From an uncultured Dialister sp. (GTDB taxonomy: Bacteria > Bacillota > Negativicutes > Veillonellales > Dialisteraceae): a stretch of DNA of 64,000 bases. Position 1 is the first letter of the stretch, and the number at the start of each line of letters is the position of its first letter. A program made the translations under genes and the position numbers. Below, in pieces: positions 1 to 9,093 of this stretch. Below the pieces are notes generated by a model. That model was not told the origin of the DNA, made no database searches, and saw nothing but the letters and a program-made list of their open reading frames with translations. The stretch covers positions 124,001-188,000 of the forward strand of contig UQJW01000001.1 in NCBI GenBank assembly GCA_900541485.1, written 5' to 3'.

Positions 1-858
1 AAACAAGTAAGAGAAAAATTGACCTCTTGGGGTGAATCAATGATTGTGGCAGAGGGAGAGAATCTTGTTAAGGTGCATATTCATGCACAAAGACCCGGGC
101 ACGTGTTGGATATGGCTGCAGATTGGGGAACACTCCATGATATTAAGTGCGATAACATGATTGATCAGTTTCATAAAAATAAAGAAAAAAGAGAGGGAAA
201 TAAAAAACCGTTCGGCATATTAACTGTTGTATCCGGAAATGGCTGGACTGAACTGTATAAGAAACTCGGATGCGATGTTGTATCCGGCGGTCAGTCTATG
301 AATCCTTCCGTGCAGGAATTAAAGTTAGGTATAGAAAATGGGCAGTATGAAAACTATATTATTCTTCCTAACAATAAAAATATTATATTAGCTGCTAAAC
401 AGCTGAAAAAAATGCTCGGAGAAAAAATAAATATTGTACCATCTGTGAATCCGATGGAAGGGCTTGCTGCTGCAATGGCATTTTCTCCAGATATGACAGT
501 GGAAGAGAATCTCAAAGATATGGAGCAGCGCTTAAATGAAGTACGGACCGGTATGATTACTACTGCTGTAAGAGACAGTATTGTAGGAGAAACAACAATT
601 CACAAGGGGGATTTTATGGGGATAACAAAAAATCATGAAATCTTTGCGGAAAAAGAATTTGAAGGCTGTTTCACCAAGCTTTTGCAATATTTAATTGATG
701 ATGATACAGAGATTGTTACGGTTTATTATGGCAAGGATCTTTCGGAATTTGATTGCCAGGTACAAATAGCGCAAGCTGAAACTATGTATCCGGATATAGA
801 ATTCGATATGTATGACGGAGGCCAACCTCTTTATCCTGTATATATCTCTGCAGAATAA
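1..858 (+). CDS. fakA: Fatty acid kinase subunit FakA (DhaL/DegV-like), 3' part
   Basis: The frame is open from base 1, so the gene begins upstream of the window; about 285 C-terminal codons are present. The start of the visible protein (SWGESM...VKVHIHAQRPG...DNMIDQ) matches the middle region of FakA/YloV, and the rest matches its C-terminal DegV-like domain (GNGWTELYKKLG, VSGGQSMNPSVQEL). FakA phosphorylates fatty acids bound to a FakB partner, feeding phospholipid synthesis in the cytoplasm. The N-terminal DhaL ATP-binding domain is outside the window. The gene ends at a strong hairpin shared with a convergent gene. The family assignment is firm; the kinase function is from family knowledge. 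Confidence 0.88.
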   Translation, partial: KQVREKLTSWGESMIVAEGENLVKVHIHAQRPGHVLDMAADWGTLHDIKCDNMIDQFHKNKEKREGNKKPFGILTVVSGNGWTELYKKLGCDVVSGGQSMNPSVQELKLGIENGQYENYIILPNNKNIILAAKQLKKMLGEKINIVPSVNPMEGLAAAMAFSPDMTVEENLKDMEQRLNEVRTGMITTAVRDSIVGETTIHKGDFMGITKNHEIFAEKEFEGCFTKLLQYLIDDDTEIVTVYYGKDLSEFDCQVQIAQAETMYPDIEFDMYDGGQPLYPVYISAE

Positions 859-874
859 AACATAATTGAAATAC

Positions 875-908
875 AAAAAAACTCGGGACTATTAATCCCG
901 AGTTTTTT
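875..908. terminator. Bidirectional terminator between fakA and the convergent 124-aa gene
   Basis: A perfect 8-bp stem (881-888 with 896-903, extended by A/T pairs on both sides) has a 7-nt loop and is flanked by an A-run and a T-run. It can therefore stop transcription from either side. It sits exactly between two convergent stop codons. Confidence 0.9.
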
Positions 909-918
909 GTTTTCGGAC

Positions 919-1293
919 TCAACGCTCTTTTGCGATATTTGGAATTAAATTAGTTTCCGCACCTTCTTCCGGACTTGGATAGAAATACATAATACGGTCC
1001 GGGTGAAAATATTCATTAGAAACTTTTTTCGCAATTATTTTTGACATACTTTGTTCAAAATCAATAACATCAATTGGAGAAAGAATAGTGTCTTCTATGA
1101 GTACGATAACATTAGGAGCTACCTCAGGTGCATTTTCAGGGACCTCATTCCTGTCAAGCGGAATGCTAAGTATAAGACGTACAGTTGCAACATATTCTTC
1201 TTTATAGTTAAAAATAGTTCCTCGATAAGTGTTTTCCCATAATGTTCTCATTAAGTCGATGCGGTATGGTTCTTGTTTTAATTCTTCAGACAT
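919..1293 (-). CDS. Conserved-looking hypothetical protein, 124 aa
   Basis: I do not recognise this family. The ATG at 1293 has an excellent ribosome binding site (AAAGGAGG about 6 nt upstream), and the gene ends at a shared terminator, so it is very likely real. The protein is soluble and acidic, with no signal peptide or membrane segment. It alternates hydrophobic strands (ATVRLILSIPLD, NVIVLIEDTIL) with a helix-like segment (DFEQSMSKIIAKKV) and ends in a proline/acid-rich tail (FYPSPEEGAE). It stands alone between fakA and the cobamide operon and is transcribed divergently from the latter, so context gives no function. Confidence 0.7.
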   Translation of the reverse strand: MSEELKQEPYRIDLMRTLWENTYRGTIFNYKEEYVATVRLILSIPLDRNEVPENAPEVAPNVIVLIEDTILSPIDVIDFEQSMSKIIAKKVSNEYFHPDRIMYFYPSPEEGAETNLIPNIAKER

Positions 1294-1418
1294 GATTTCC
1301 TCCTTTTATTCAGTTACTTTATTTTAACATTTATTTTTAAATATGTAGAGATAATACGGATTTTTAATATATCTCTTAGAAAATAAAGTATACTTGCATG
1401 GCAGTGAAAATTCACATA

Positions 1419-1427
1419 TGGTATGAT
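1419..1427 (+). promoter_or_regulatory. Possible extended -10 promoter of the cobamide operon
   Basis: TGG followed by TATGAT (1422-1427) fits an extended -10 element; no good -35 box is seen at 16-18 nt. Transcription would start near 1434, leaving a leader of only about 33 nt before cobU. This is tentative. Confidence 0.35.
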
Positions 1428-1466
1428 GTAAAGAATATAAGCAGACTGTGAGGTGATGGCTAATCA

Positions 1467-2057
1467 ATGAGTAATAAAATTATTTTAGTTATTGGCGGTT
1501 CACGAAGCGGGAAAAGCGAGTTTGCAGAAAATTTAATGTATCGTTTCAATGGGGAAAGGAAAGGATATATCGCTACAAGCCGGATTTTAGACGATGAAAT
1601 GAAATACAGGGTGCTTCTTCATAAAAAAAGACGACCCGCTACGTGGCAGACTTTTGAAGTTTTCCACAAGGCCGGGGATGTCATGGAAAATATTTTATTG
1701 AAGACAGATACCCTGCTGTTTGATTGTATCACCATGTATGTGAATAACATTTTGATGAGTCATTTAGAGCAAACTTCCAATGAAACTCTTGGGGTTGATG
1801 ACCTGACCACTTTGCAGGCGGTATTGGAGAAAGACTTAGATGATATGTTTAAAGCCGTTTCAAGAGTGGAGGGAAGAAAGATTATTTTTGTTTCAGATGA
1901 ATTAGGCATGGGGATTGTGCCGGCCAATGCAATGAGCCGAGTATACCGTGATTTGGTGGGACTTGCCAACCAATATATTGCTAAAAAAGCAGATTTAGTA
2001 TATCTATCAATAGCAGGAATTACAGTAGAACTCAAAAGCAGAGGAGTGCAGTTATAA
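1467..2057 (+). CDS. cobU: Adenosylcobinamide kinase / adenosylcobinamide-phosphate guanylyltransferase CobU
   Basis: Bifunctional cytoplasmic enzyme of nucleotide-loop assembly: it phosphorylates adenosylcobinamide and then transfers GMP to give AdoCbi-GDP. The P-loop GGSRSGKS is at residues 10-17. The conserved HKKRRP segment (His52 onward) corresponds to the guanylylated-histidine region of CobU. Length (196 aa) is slightly above the family's usual 180 or so. The RBS GAGGTGAT lies 9 nt before the ATG. It is the first gene of the operon; its TAA overlaps the cobQ ATG by one base, implying translational coupling. Confidence 0.93.
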   Translation: MSNKIILVIGGSRSGKSEFAENLMYRFNGERKGYIATSRILDDEMKYRVLLHKKRRPATWQTFEVFHKAGDVMENILLKTDTLLFDCITMYVNNILMSHLEQTSNETLGVDDLTTLQAVLEKDLDDMFKAVSRVEGRKIIFVSDELGMGIVPANAMSRVYRDLVGLANQYIAKKADLVYLSIAGITVELKSRGVQL

Positions 2058-3589
2058 TGAAAAAAATTGCAAAAAAAGTAATGTTTCAGGGAACAAGTTC
2101 TCATGTGGGAAAAAGTATTTTGACAACTGCTTTTTGTCGTATTTTAACTCAGGACGGATATAATACAGCACCTTTTAAAGCTCAAAATATGGCCTTAAAC
2201 TCTTACGTGACCCGTTCGGGGGGAGAAATGGGGAGGTCTACCGTAGCTCAAGCAGAAGCGGCGGGGGTAGAGCCTATTGTACAAATGAATCCGGTATTGT
2301 TAAAACCGACGGGAAATTCATGCTCTCAAGTAATTTTACTCGGGAAGTCTGTCGGGAACTACAGTGCTTCCGATTATCAGAATAAGTATAGTCAGCAGGC
2401 ATGGGATTCGGTTAAGAAAAGTCTTGACTATATGGAAACCCATTATGATATTCTTGTTATTGAAGGAGCCGGCAGTCCTGCAGAGGTCAATTTAAAAAAG
2501 AATGACATTGTAAATATGAGAATTGCAAAAGAATGCCAATCGCCGGTATTTCTTATTGCAGATATTGATCGTGGAGGGGCATTAGCATCTATTGTTGGAA
2601 CTTTGGAACTTTTAGATGAAGAAGAAAGAAAACTTGTTAAGGGACTTGTGATTAATAAATTCCGTGGTGATATTACTCTTCTTGAGCCGGCATTAACCTT
2701 TTTAGAAGAACGCACAGGAATTCCTGTACTAGGTGTGATTCCTTATCTTGATCAGTTGGGAATTGATGATGAAGATTCGGTTTCCTTACAGGATATGCCA
2801 AAAGACTCAGTCATGCGAGATATTCATATTGCAGTTATACAGACACCCAAAATCTCTAATTTTACGGATTTTGATGCATTCACTCATGAACCGGATGTAA
2901 ATGTTCGTTTTGTACAGCAAGGTGATTTGATTGGAAATCCGGATGTAATAATTTTGCCGGGAAGTAAAAACACAACAGAAGATTTATTGTATTTAAAGCA
3001 CCATGGATATGCCGATGAAATAAAAGAACTTGCTGACCGGGGTACTCCTGTCATAGGTATTTGCGGCGGCTATCAAATGCTTGGTGAAAAGGTTTGTGAC
3101 CCTCTGCATGTGGAGAGTGATAAGGATGAAGTTACAGGTCTCGGTCTGCTTCCTTATATTACGACTATGCAAGGAGAGAAAAATACATATCAGGTGGAGT
3201 TCAATTGCAAAAATTTACCGTTTCTTGATATGAATTTTTCGGCTGAAAACTTAAAGGGCTATGAAATTCATATGGGGGAGACCGTTTTAACCGGATCGGC
3301 CCAAAGTTTATTTAATATTGTTCGCAGAAGTAATGCACCTGTTGATTTGCAAGATGGATTTATTAATGATAAACATCATGTGTTTGGTACATATTGTCAT
3401 GGTGTATTTGACAATGATCATCTCAGGCGATCTGTTATTAATGCATTGCGAAAGAGAAAAGGACTTCATCCTTTAGATGTTAAATTTAAATACCGTGAAT
3501 ATAAAGAGGCGGAATTTGACCGTTTAGCAGCTATAGTGCGCAAACATTTTGATATGAAAAAATTCTATGAAATTTTGGGGCAGGAATAA
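2057..3589 (+). CDS. cobQ: Cobyric acid synthase CobQ (CbiP)
   Basis: Glutamine-dependent amidase that converts adenosylcobyrinic a,c-diamide to adenosylcobyric acid with four amidations. The N-terminal BioD-like synthetase domain has the P-loop variant GTSSHVGKS (residues 12-20). The C-terminal class I glutaminase domain has the nucleophile Cys336 in GICGGYQMLG and the catalytic His448 in GTYCHGVF. The length (510 aa) is normal. Because it acts before linker attachment, its presence suggests that the cell makes the corrin ring or takes up cobyrinate-level precursors, not only cobinamide. Confidence 0.95.
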   Translation: MKKIAKKVMFQGTSSHVGKSILTTAFCRILTQDGYNTAPFKAQNMALNSYVTRSGGEMGRSTVAQAEAAGVEPIVQMNPVLLKPTGNSCSQVILLGKSVGNYSASDYQNKYSQQAWDSVKKSLDYMETHYDILVIEGAGSPAEVNLKKNDIVNMRIAKECQSPVFLIADIDRGGALASIVGTLELLDEEERKLVKGLVINKFRGDITLLEPALTFLEERTGIPVLGVIPYLDQLGIDDEDSVSLQDMPKDSVMRDIHIAVIQTPKISNFTDFDAFTHEPDVNVRFVQQGDLIGNPDVIILPGSKNTTEDLLYLKHHGYADEIKELADRGTPVIGICGGYQMLGEKVCDPLHVESDKDEVTGLGLLPYITTMQGEKNTYQVEFNCKNLPFLDMNFSAENLKGYEIHMGETVLTGSAQSLFNIVRRSNAPVDLQDGFINDKHHVFGTYCHGVFDNDHLRRSVINALRKRKGLHPLDVKFKYREYKEAEFDRLAAIVRKHFDMKKFYEILGQE

Positions 3590-4552
3590 TTGGAAAATGT
3601 ATTGTATGCGTTGATTCCTGTGATGGCTTTCATTATAGATGCCATTTATGGAGACCCGAGGTCAGATTATCATCCTGTCGTGCTTATTGGCCGCGTCATA
3701 TCTTTTTGGGAATCAAAATTATATCCCGTAATCAAGACAAGTGATAAAAATATGTATGTCCGTGGCTGCATAGAGGTGTTTTTAGTATTCTTTACTATAG
3801 GACTCATCACACACGGATTGGTTTATCTGTCAGTGGAAGGCGGGATGTTACTTTATTTTTCTGTGAGTTCTATTGTTTTATATTTTACAATCACACCCAG
3901 AGCACTGGCTCGGGACGGTATGGAAATCTATCATCTTTTAAAAGCGAAAGATATTGTATCTGCCCGTCACCGGTTATCATGGATTGTCGGTCGTGATACG
4001 GACAAACTCGATGAAAGTGAAGTGTCCAGAGGTACGATTGAAACAATTGCCGAAAACACTACAGACGGTATCATTTCTCCTTTATTTTACTTCCTTCTTT
4101 TCGGGCCTGTTGGTGCGATGATGTATCGGGCAGGGAATACAATGGATTCCATGTTGGGATACAAAAATGAAAAATATCTGTTTTTTGGTCGGGCTGCTGC
4201 ACGTATAGATGATGTTCTTAATTATGTGCCTGCAAGGATTACTTATTTTTTATTTATCGCTGCTGCATTCTTATTGCGTCTGGATTGGAAAAACGCTGCT
4301 CATATCGGGCGTCGGGATGCGCCCAAACATCCCAGTCCTAATGGAGGATATGCTGAAGCTACTGTTGCAGGTGCAATGCATGTCCGTCTTGGCGGCTATA
4401 ATTATTATGAGGGGAAGCCGGAATTCCGAGAGTATATGGGCGATCCGGATGAATCTTTAAGTGCCGGTCATATTAAAACTGCAATTATCTTAATGTATGT
4501 ATCAACTATTATTTTTATTTTTATCGAATCTTTATTCTTGATAATTTGGTGA
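3590..4552 (+). CDS. cbiB: Adenosylcobinamide-phosphate synthase CbiB (CobD of aerobes)
   Basis: Integral membrane enzyme that joins (R)-1-aminopropan-2-ol phosphate to cobyric acid. Family motif D-A-I-Y-GDPRSDYHPV at residues 17-30, hydrophobic segments at the N-terminus, around residues 65-100 and at the C-terminus, and the conserved HPSPNGGYAE segment near residue 247 support the call. It starts with TTG directly after the cobQ stop codon, with GGGGCAGGA as a plausible ribosome binding site. The length (320 aa) is normal. It uses the product of the CobD decarboxylase encoded three genes downstream. Confidence 0.93.
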   Translation: MENVLYALIPVMAFIIDAIYGDPRSDYHPVVLIGRVISFWESKLYPVIKTSDKNMYVRGCIEVFLVFFTIGLITHGLVYLSVEGGMLLYFSVSSIVLYFTITPRALARDGMEIYHLLKAKDIVSARHRLSWIVGRDTDKLDESEVSRGTIETIAENTTDGIISPLFYFLLFGPVGAMMYRAGNTMDSMLGYKNEKYLFFGRAAARIDDVLNYVPARITYFLFIAAAFLLRLDWKNAAHIGRRDAPKHPSPNGGYAEATVAGAMHVRLGGYNYYEGKPEFREYMGDPDESLSAGHIKTAIILMYVSTIIFIFIESLFLIIW

Positions 4553-4556
4553 TTTC

Positions 4557-5306
4557 ATGAAAAGTTTTTTAGTCGGATTACAGTTTCTTACACGAATCCA
4601 TGTTTCGGGACAAACTGAATGGCAAGAAAAAGACTTTGGGGAAAGCGTAAAATGGTTTCCTTTGATCGGTTGGATTATCGGTTTTTTTTTGTGTATGATT
4701 TACTTTTTTATGAAACACCTTCATACACCGCTGTTGACGGCCTTCATTTTGGTCATGGCTGAACTGTTTATAACTGGAGCAACTTTGGCCGACGGACTTA
4801 TGGATTCCGCAGATGGTCTCTTTTCGGGGCGAAGTAAGGAGCGTAGTCTTGCGATTATGAAAGATAGTCTGACAGGGGCATTTGGAGTTCTTGCCATTTT
4901 AATTTTTGTTTTATTAAAAACCTTTTCATTAGCATCTGTCGACAGCGACATGTATCTTCTTCTGATTGCTATGCCTACCATAGGGAGATTGAATTTAGTG
5001 ATTAGTATTTGTGAATATCCTTATGCAAGGCCATATGGTTTAGGAAAATCTTTTGCTGAATACCGGTCTAAGTATGCTGTGCTTTTGGCATTTATTATGA
5101 CAATTCTTCCGGCTTTATATTTTGGATGGAAGTATCTGTTTTTAATGGGTGTAGGGCTGCTTATCGGGCTTTATCTGAATCGTTGGATTACAAAGAAAAT
5201 CGGGGGCACTACAGGAGATACTTATGGATTTGTTACAGAAATTACAGAAGGATGTATAGCTTTATTATTTGTTTTTTTACTCAAAGGTAGCGCATGGCAT
5301 ATTTAG
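4557..5306 (+). CDS. cobS: Adenosylcobinamide-GDP ribazoletransferase CobS
   Basis: Membrane cobamide synthase that joins AdoCbi-GDP to the activated lower-ligand ribotide. The CDP-alcohol-transferase-like acidic motif DGLMDSADGLFSGR (residues 79-92) carries the metal-binding aspartates Asp79, Asp83 and Asp86. Several hydrophobic segments follow, and the end has the typical G-T-T-GDTYG segment. It lies 4 nt after cbiB and overlaps the next gene by 13 nt, so the operon is tightly coupled. Confidence 0.93.
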   Translation: MKSFLVGLQFLTRIHVSGQTEWQEKDFGESVKWFPLIGWIIGFFLCMIYFFMKHLHTPLLTAFILVMAELFITGATLADGLMDSADGLFSGRSKERSLAIMKDSLTGAFGVLAILIFVLLKTFSLASVDSDMYLLLIAMPTIGRLNLVISICEYPYARPYGLGKSFAEYRSKYAVLLAFIMTILPALYFGWKYLFLMGVGLLIGLYLNRWITKKIGGTTGDTYGFVTEITEGCIALLFVFLLKGSAWHI

Positions 5307-6163
5307 TTACATCTCCCGGCTCATGTGGAGAATTTATTCAAGGATACGCAGAAGGCACATCATTTATGGTGACTTGTCCTATCAATCGATATTCCTATGC
5401 AATAAGTGATTTTGCAGGGGAAGGGGATTTTTTACCTCAAAAAGCAAAAGAGGCGGTTATACATACGCTAAAATATATTCACCACGAAAATGATGATGTA
5501 TCCATAAAATTAAAATCACATATTCCTTGGGGGAAAGGTATGGCATCAAGCACAGCTGATATCAGTGCAGTTTGTCAGGCAACGGCCTTGAATTTTGGCG
5601 TGAAGTTATCAAATCGGGAAATTGCTAAAATAGCATTATCCATTGAACCCAGTGATGCTACTTTTTTTAAAGGAATTGTCGAATTTGATTATCGTCATGG
5701 AAAAGTAATCCGTGAAATGGGCGATGCCCCGGATATGCAGATTCTGGTTTATGACTGTGGCGGAGAAATTGATACAATGGCATTTAATTCACGAAATGAT
5801 TTACCGGAGCTGCAGAAAAAAAATGAAGCCGATATTATAAAAGCAATGGAGTTGTTCAAAGAGGGAATGAAGAAAAAGTCTTTAAATCTTATCGGTCAGG
5901 CTTCTACTATCAGTGCTTTTGTAAATCAAAAAATTCTTTATAAAAAAGAGTTAGAAGGTTTTTATGAAGCAGGCATGCATGCAGGGGGTAAGGGAATAAT
6001 TTGTGCCCATAGCGGGACTGTTTTAGGTTTGATTTTACCTGTGGTGATATCACCGACAAAGGCGAGAGAAGTGATAAATTGTTATCATTTAAATCTAAAA
6101 TATTTAGATACTGTTCGCTTAACAAACGAAGGAATGCATGTTACGGAGCGTGAAAATCTATGA
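5294..6163 (+). CDS. pduX: GHMP-family kinase, probable L-threonine kinase (PduX-like)
   Basis: Probable ATP-dependent L-threonine kinase making L-threonine-O-3-phosphate, the substrate of CobD. Seen: an N-terminal GSCGEFIQG motif (residues 9-17), typical of PduX-type GHMP kinases, and the ATP-binding GHMP loop PWGKGMASSTAD (79-90). The reading frame overlaps cobS by 13 nt and the cobD aminotransferase by 4 nt, placing it between linker-using and linker-making genes, as expected for this role. The exact substrate is inferred from motif and context. No membrane segment or signal is visible. Confidence 0.83.
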   Translation: MAYLVTSPGSCGEFIQGYAEGTSFMVTCPINRYSYAISDFAGEGDFLPQKAKEAVIHTLKYIHHENDDVSIKLKSHIPWGKGMASSTADISAVCQATALNFGVKLSNREIAKIALSIEPSDATFFKGIVEFDYRHGKVIREMGDAPDMQILVYDCGGEIDTMAFNSRNDLPELQKKNEADIIKAMELFKEGMKKKSLNLIGQASTISAFVNQKILYKKELEGFYEAGMHAGGKGIICAHSGTVLGLILPVVISPTKAREVINCYHLNLKYLDTVRLTNEGMHVTERENL

Positions 6164-7239
6164 ATCTTGCAGAAAGCAGACATGGAGGAGATATTTTTGG
6201 TTTTGCTGCTGAAGAACAGGGAAATGTTTTAGATTTCAGCATAAATATCAATCCGGTAGGATTGTCTCCCTTAGGTAAAAAGAAATTGCTTAAATATTTG
6301 GAAACAGATATCCTTCGTTATCCTGATATAAAGTGCAGGAGCCTTATAAAAGCATTGTCCCTAAGATATAACATGGATGAAAGTTTTATTTCTGTCGGTA
6401 ATGGAGCTACAGAACTCATGTATACAATTCTTCGTGTTCTAACTCCTGATAAGGTTTACATTCCAGCTCCCGGTTTCAGTGAATATAAGCTTTCTGCAAA
6501 ATCTGTGGGAATAGAGGCAGTAGAATTTCCTTTAACAAAATCATCGGGATTTTCTGTACCGGTGTCTATGATTATTTCAAGGATGAAAAGCCATTCGGCT
6601 ATTTATTTAGGAAACCCCAATAATCCTGACGGACAATGTCTCTCAGAAAAGTCATTCTATGAGATTATAAATGCAGCACAAAGAAATGACAGCATTGTTA
6701 TATTAGATGAATCATTTATTGATTTTTTGGGAGACGAATGGTCTTACCGTCAAAAATGTAAAGAATATAAAAATTTGATCATAATTACTTCTTTAACAAA
6801 ATTTTATGCAGTTCCCGGTCTTCGTATCGGATGCAGCTTTTCATATCCTGAAATAGCTTGCAAAATAAAAGACGCTCTAATACCATGGAATGTCAATGGA
6901 TTGGCCCAAAGATATATGACTTATGCATTAGAAGATAAATCCTATCATGAGGAAACAGTTCGGTATTGTTCCGAGGAACGAATAAAGATGTTGAATGGGC
7001 TCAGTTTGATAAAAGAAATAAAAGTATGTGATGGGACAGTTAATTTTATTTTATGCAGATTAAATGGACGATTTTCAAATGCACAGGAATTGCAAGAGGC
7101 ACTGTTACCATTTCACATTTTGATTCGGCAATGTGGGAATTATACAGGGTTAGATGAAAGTTACTTCAGACTAGCAATAAGAACCGATACTGAGAACCAA
7201 AAATTATTAGAAGCACTGAGAAAGGTATTTCATCCATGA
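6160..7239 (+). CDS. cobD: Threonine-phosphate decarboxylase CobD
   Basis: PLP enzyme of the aspartate-aminotransferase fold that decarboxylates L-threonine phosphate to (R)-1-aminopropan-2-ol phosphate for CbiB. The start RHGGDIFGFA (residues 7-16) is characteristic. GNPNNPDG (151-158), DESFIDF (183-189) and the PLP-binding Lys214 in SLTKFYAVPGLRIG are present. The length (359 aa) is normal. It overlaps both neighbours by 4 nt. Related histidinol-phosphate aminotransferases are the main alternative, but operon context and the N-terminal motif favour CobD. Confidence 0.92.
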   Translation: MNLAESRHGGDIFGFAAEEQGNVLDFSININPVGLSPLGKKKLLKYLETDILRYPDIKCRSLIKALSLRYNMDESFISVGNGATELMYTILRVLTPDKVYIPAPGFSEYKLSAKSVGIEAVEFPLTKSSGFSVPVSMIISRMKSHSAIYLGNPNNPDGQCLSEKSFYEIINAAQRNDSIVILDESFIDFLGDEWSYRQKCKEYKNLIIITSLTKFYAVPGLRIGCSFSYPEIACKIKDALIPWNVNGLAQRYMTYALEDKSYHEETVRYCSEERIKMLNGLSLIKEIKVCDGTVNFILCRLNGRFSNAQELQEALLPFHILIRQCGNYTGLDESYFRLAIRTDTENQKLLEALRKVFHP

Positions 7240-7844
7240 TTACATTTTATTTTATAAGACACGGGCAGACAATTTGGAATAAATCAGGGAGATATCAGGG
7301 GACTACAGACGTGCCGCTAAGCGAATTGGGGTACGAGCAATCAAAGAAGACTGCAGAAAAACTTAAAAATATCCATTTGGACGGAATTATATCCAGCACA
7401 CTGGACCGTGCATTCCAGACTGCTAAAAGTATTAATCAATACCATCATTTACAAATTGAAAAAAGTGAATTATTGCAGGAGCTTCATTTTGGGGATTGGG
7501 AAGGGCTTACCTATGAGGAAATAGAAAATAAATGGCCCGGAATGATTGACGAAATGTACCATCACCCTGATAAATTGAAACTTCCTAATGGGGAATCTTT
7601 TTTAGACATGCAAAAGCGAGCAATGAAAATTATGAAAGATATAATTGCTCGCGGTGACGATAAAACATATGTTATTGTAAGTCATGGTGCAGCAATCAGA
7701 ACAATTATTTGTGGATTTTTGGGGATTCCTTTAGAAAAATCATGGAATTTCAGTTTTTCTAATGCAGGCATTACCTGTATGAATCACTACATAGGGGATC
7801 GTACCATCTTGGCTTTTCACAATCTGACCGAGCATTTAAAATAG
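7236..7844 (+). CDS. cobC: Alpha-ribazole phosphatase CobC (histidine phosphatase family)
   Basis: Phosphoglycerate-mutase-like phosphatase, the likely enzyme that removes the 5' phosphate of alpha-ribazole phosphate or of cobamide phosphate. The RHG motif holds the catalytic His9 in FIRHGQT; the second histidine lies in VSHGAAIR, and the acidic ELHFGDWEG motif is intact. The 202-aa length fits. It is the last gene of the cobamide operon and is followed by a strong hairpin. Other small-molecule phosphatases share the fold, so specificity rests on context. Confidence 0.87.
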   Translation: MITFYFIRHGQTIWNKSGRYQGTTDVPLSELGYEQSKKTAEKLKNIHLDGIISSTLDRAFQTAKSINQYHHLQIEKSELLQELHFGDWEGLTYEEIENKWPGMIDEMYHHPDKLKLPNGESFLDMQKRAMKIMKDIIARGDDKTYVIVSHGAAIRTIICGFLGIPLEKSWNFSFSNAGITCMNHYIGDRTILAFHNLTEHLK

Positions 7845-7858
7845 AACAGACTTGCTGA

Positions 7859-7899
7859 AGCGCTCTTTTGTCTGAATGTTATCAGAAAGAGCGCTTTTT
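7859..7899 (+). terminator. Terminator of the cobamide operon
   Basis: A perfect 10-bp stem (7859-7868 with 7886-7895) closes a 17-nt loop and is followed by a short T-run. It lies 15 nt after the cobC stop codon. Confidence 0.88.
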
Positions 7900-7967
7900 A
7901 TGTTTTTCATACAGATGAATAATAATATGATTTATGTGATTGCTATGTATAAAAAAGATAAAGAAAA

Positions 7968-7996
7968 TAGACAAAATGCTGATTTTACTGTATGAT
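7968..7996 (+). promoter_or_regulatory. Promoter of the peptidase-efp-nusB-nadK operon
   Basis: TAGACA (7968-7973), a 17-nt spacer, then TATGAT (7991-7996): near-consensus sigma-70/sigma-A elements. The predicted start near 8003 excludes the upstream ATG at 7992 and supports translation from 8022. Confidence 0.75.
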
Positions 7997-8021
7997 AATG
8001 AAATGGAAAAGTGGTGATTTA

Positions 8022-9077
8022 ATGACGAAAAAAGATGAAGTTCTTAAGTTTTTGGAAGATAATTCTTTGGAAGCTGTTTTTGTTCTAAAAGATGAAAATT
8101 GCAGATATTTAAGTAATTTTACAGGATCAGATAGTTTTTTGTTTTTAACGAAGAAAAACTTTTATCTTCTAACGGATAATAGGTATATCGAACAGGCAAA
8201 AAAAGAAGCAGAAGGTTTTGAAGTTGTTAACTATGCAGGGAAATTAGCAGAGAGTATAGCAAGACTGTCCCAAAAGGAAAATATAAAAACTGTCGGGTTA
8301 GAGGAAATTATAACGCATAAAATGTATTTTTCTTTTGCTCAGGCATATACAGTGGCAAAATTTACTATTTGCAAAATAGACGGATTGAGGCAAATTAAAT
8401 CTGCTGAGGAATTGAATTTTTTACGAGAGGCTTGCCGTATTTCTGATATAGCATTTGAAAAAACAGTTCCTCATATTCGGGCCGGTATAACAGAGGCACG
8501 ACTGAGAACAATCCTTGAATGTGCTATGCTTGAAGCCGGTTCGGAAGGTAAGTCTTTTGATACGATTGTTGCATCAGGGGAAAGATCTGCTTATCCGCAT
8601 GGTACGGCAACAGAAAAAATTATTAAAGAAGGTGACTTGGTTACTTTCGATTTTGGTGCTATTTACAATGGGTACCATTCTGATATTACCAGGACAGTAG
8701 CAGTGGGGAGCATATCCGAACAGAAAAGATATATATATGATGCTGTGTTAGGATGTAATGAATATATAGAGACTCTGCTCAAAGCCGGTGTTATTTGTTC
8801 AGACATGGATCGTGAGGCACGCAATTATTTAAAAAAATTTGAGCTTGATTCTTATTTCATTCATGCGCTCGGACATAGTGTAGGCCTTGAAATTCATGAG
8901 TCACCGACATTATCCCCAAATGATCATACTGTTTTAGAAATTGGAATGACTGAAACAGTAGAACCGGGAGTTTATATCCCCGGTATAGGCGGCGTCCGTA
9001 TCGAGGATACGGTTGTCATAAATAAAGACAATATCGAAGTCTTGACGAAATTTTCAAAGAAATTTTTAAGAGTATAG
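8022..9077 (+). CDS. Xaa-Pro aminopeptidase/dipeptidase, M24B family
   Basis: Cytoplasmic metallopeptidase of the pita-bread fold that releases N-terminal residues next to proline (PepP/PepQ/YqhT type). All five metal ligands are present: Asp210 and Asp221 ([13 protein letters not shown]), His285 ([10 protein letters not shown]), Glu314 (TVEPGVY) and Glu328 (GVRIED). I chose the ATG at 8022 (351 aa, MTKKDEV...) because GGTGA lies just before it and the promoter -10 box overlaps the earlier ATG at 7992. It is the first gene of the operon, 16 nt before efp, a pairing common in Firmicutes. Aminopeptidase versus dipeptidase activity cannot be settled. Confidence 0.9.
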   Translation: MTKKDEVLKFLEDNSLEAVFVLKDENCRYLSNFTGSDSFLFLTKKNFYLLTDNRYIEQAKKEAEGFEVVNYAGKLAESIARLSQKENIKTVGLEEIITHKMYFSFAQAYTVAKFTICKIDGLRQIKSAEELNFLREACRISDIAFEKTVPHIRAGITEARLRTILECAMLEAGSEGKSFDTIVASGERSAYPHGTATEKIIKEGDLVTFDFGAIYNGYHSDITRTVAVGSISEQKRYIYDAVLGCNEYIETLLKAGVICSDMDREARNYLKKFELDSYFIHALGHSVGLEIHESPTLSPNDHTVLEIGMTETVEPGVYIPGIGGVRIEDTVVINKDNIEVLTKFSKKFLRV

Positions 9078-9093
9078 CAGGAGGAAGAAACAA

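Noticed and set aside
1294..1466. Cobalamin riboswitch in front of cobU
   Set aside because: No B12-box-like core was seen, and the likely leader is about 33 nt.
7992..8021. Upstream ATG as start of the M24 peptidase
   Set aside because: The -10 box TATGAT covers 7991-7996 and the ribosome binding site is downstream, in front of 8022.
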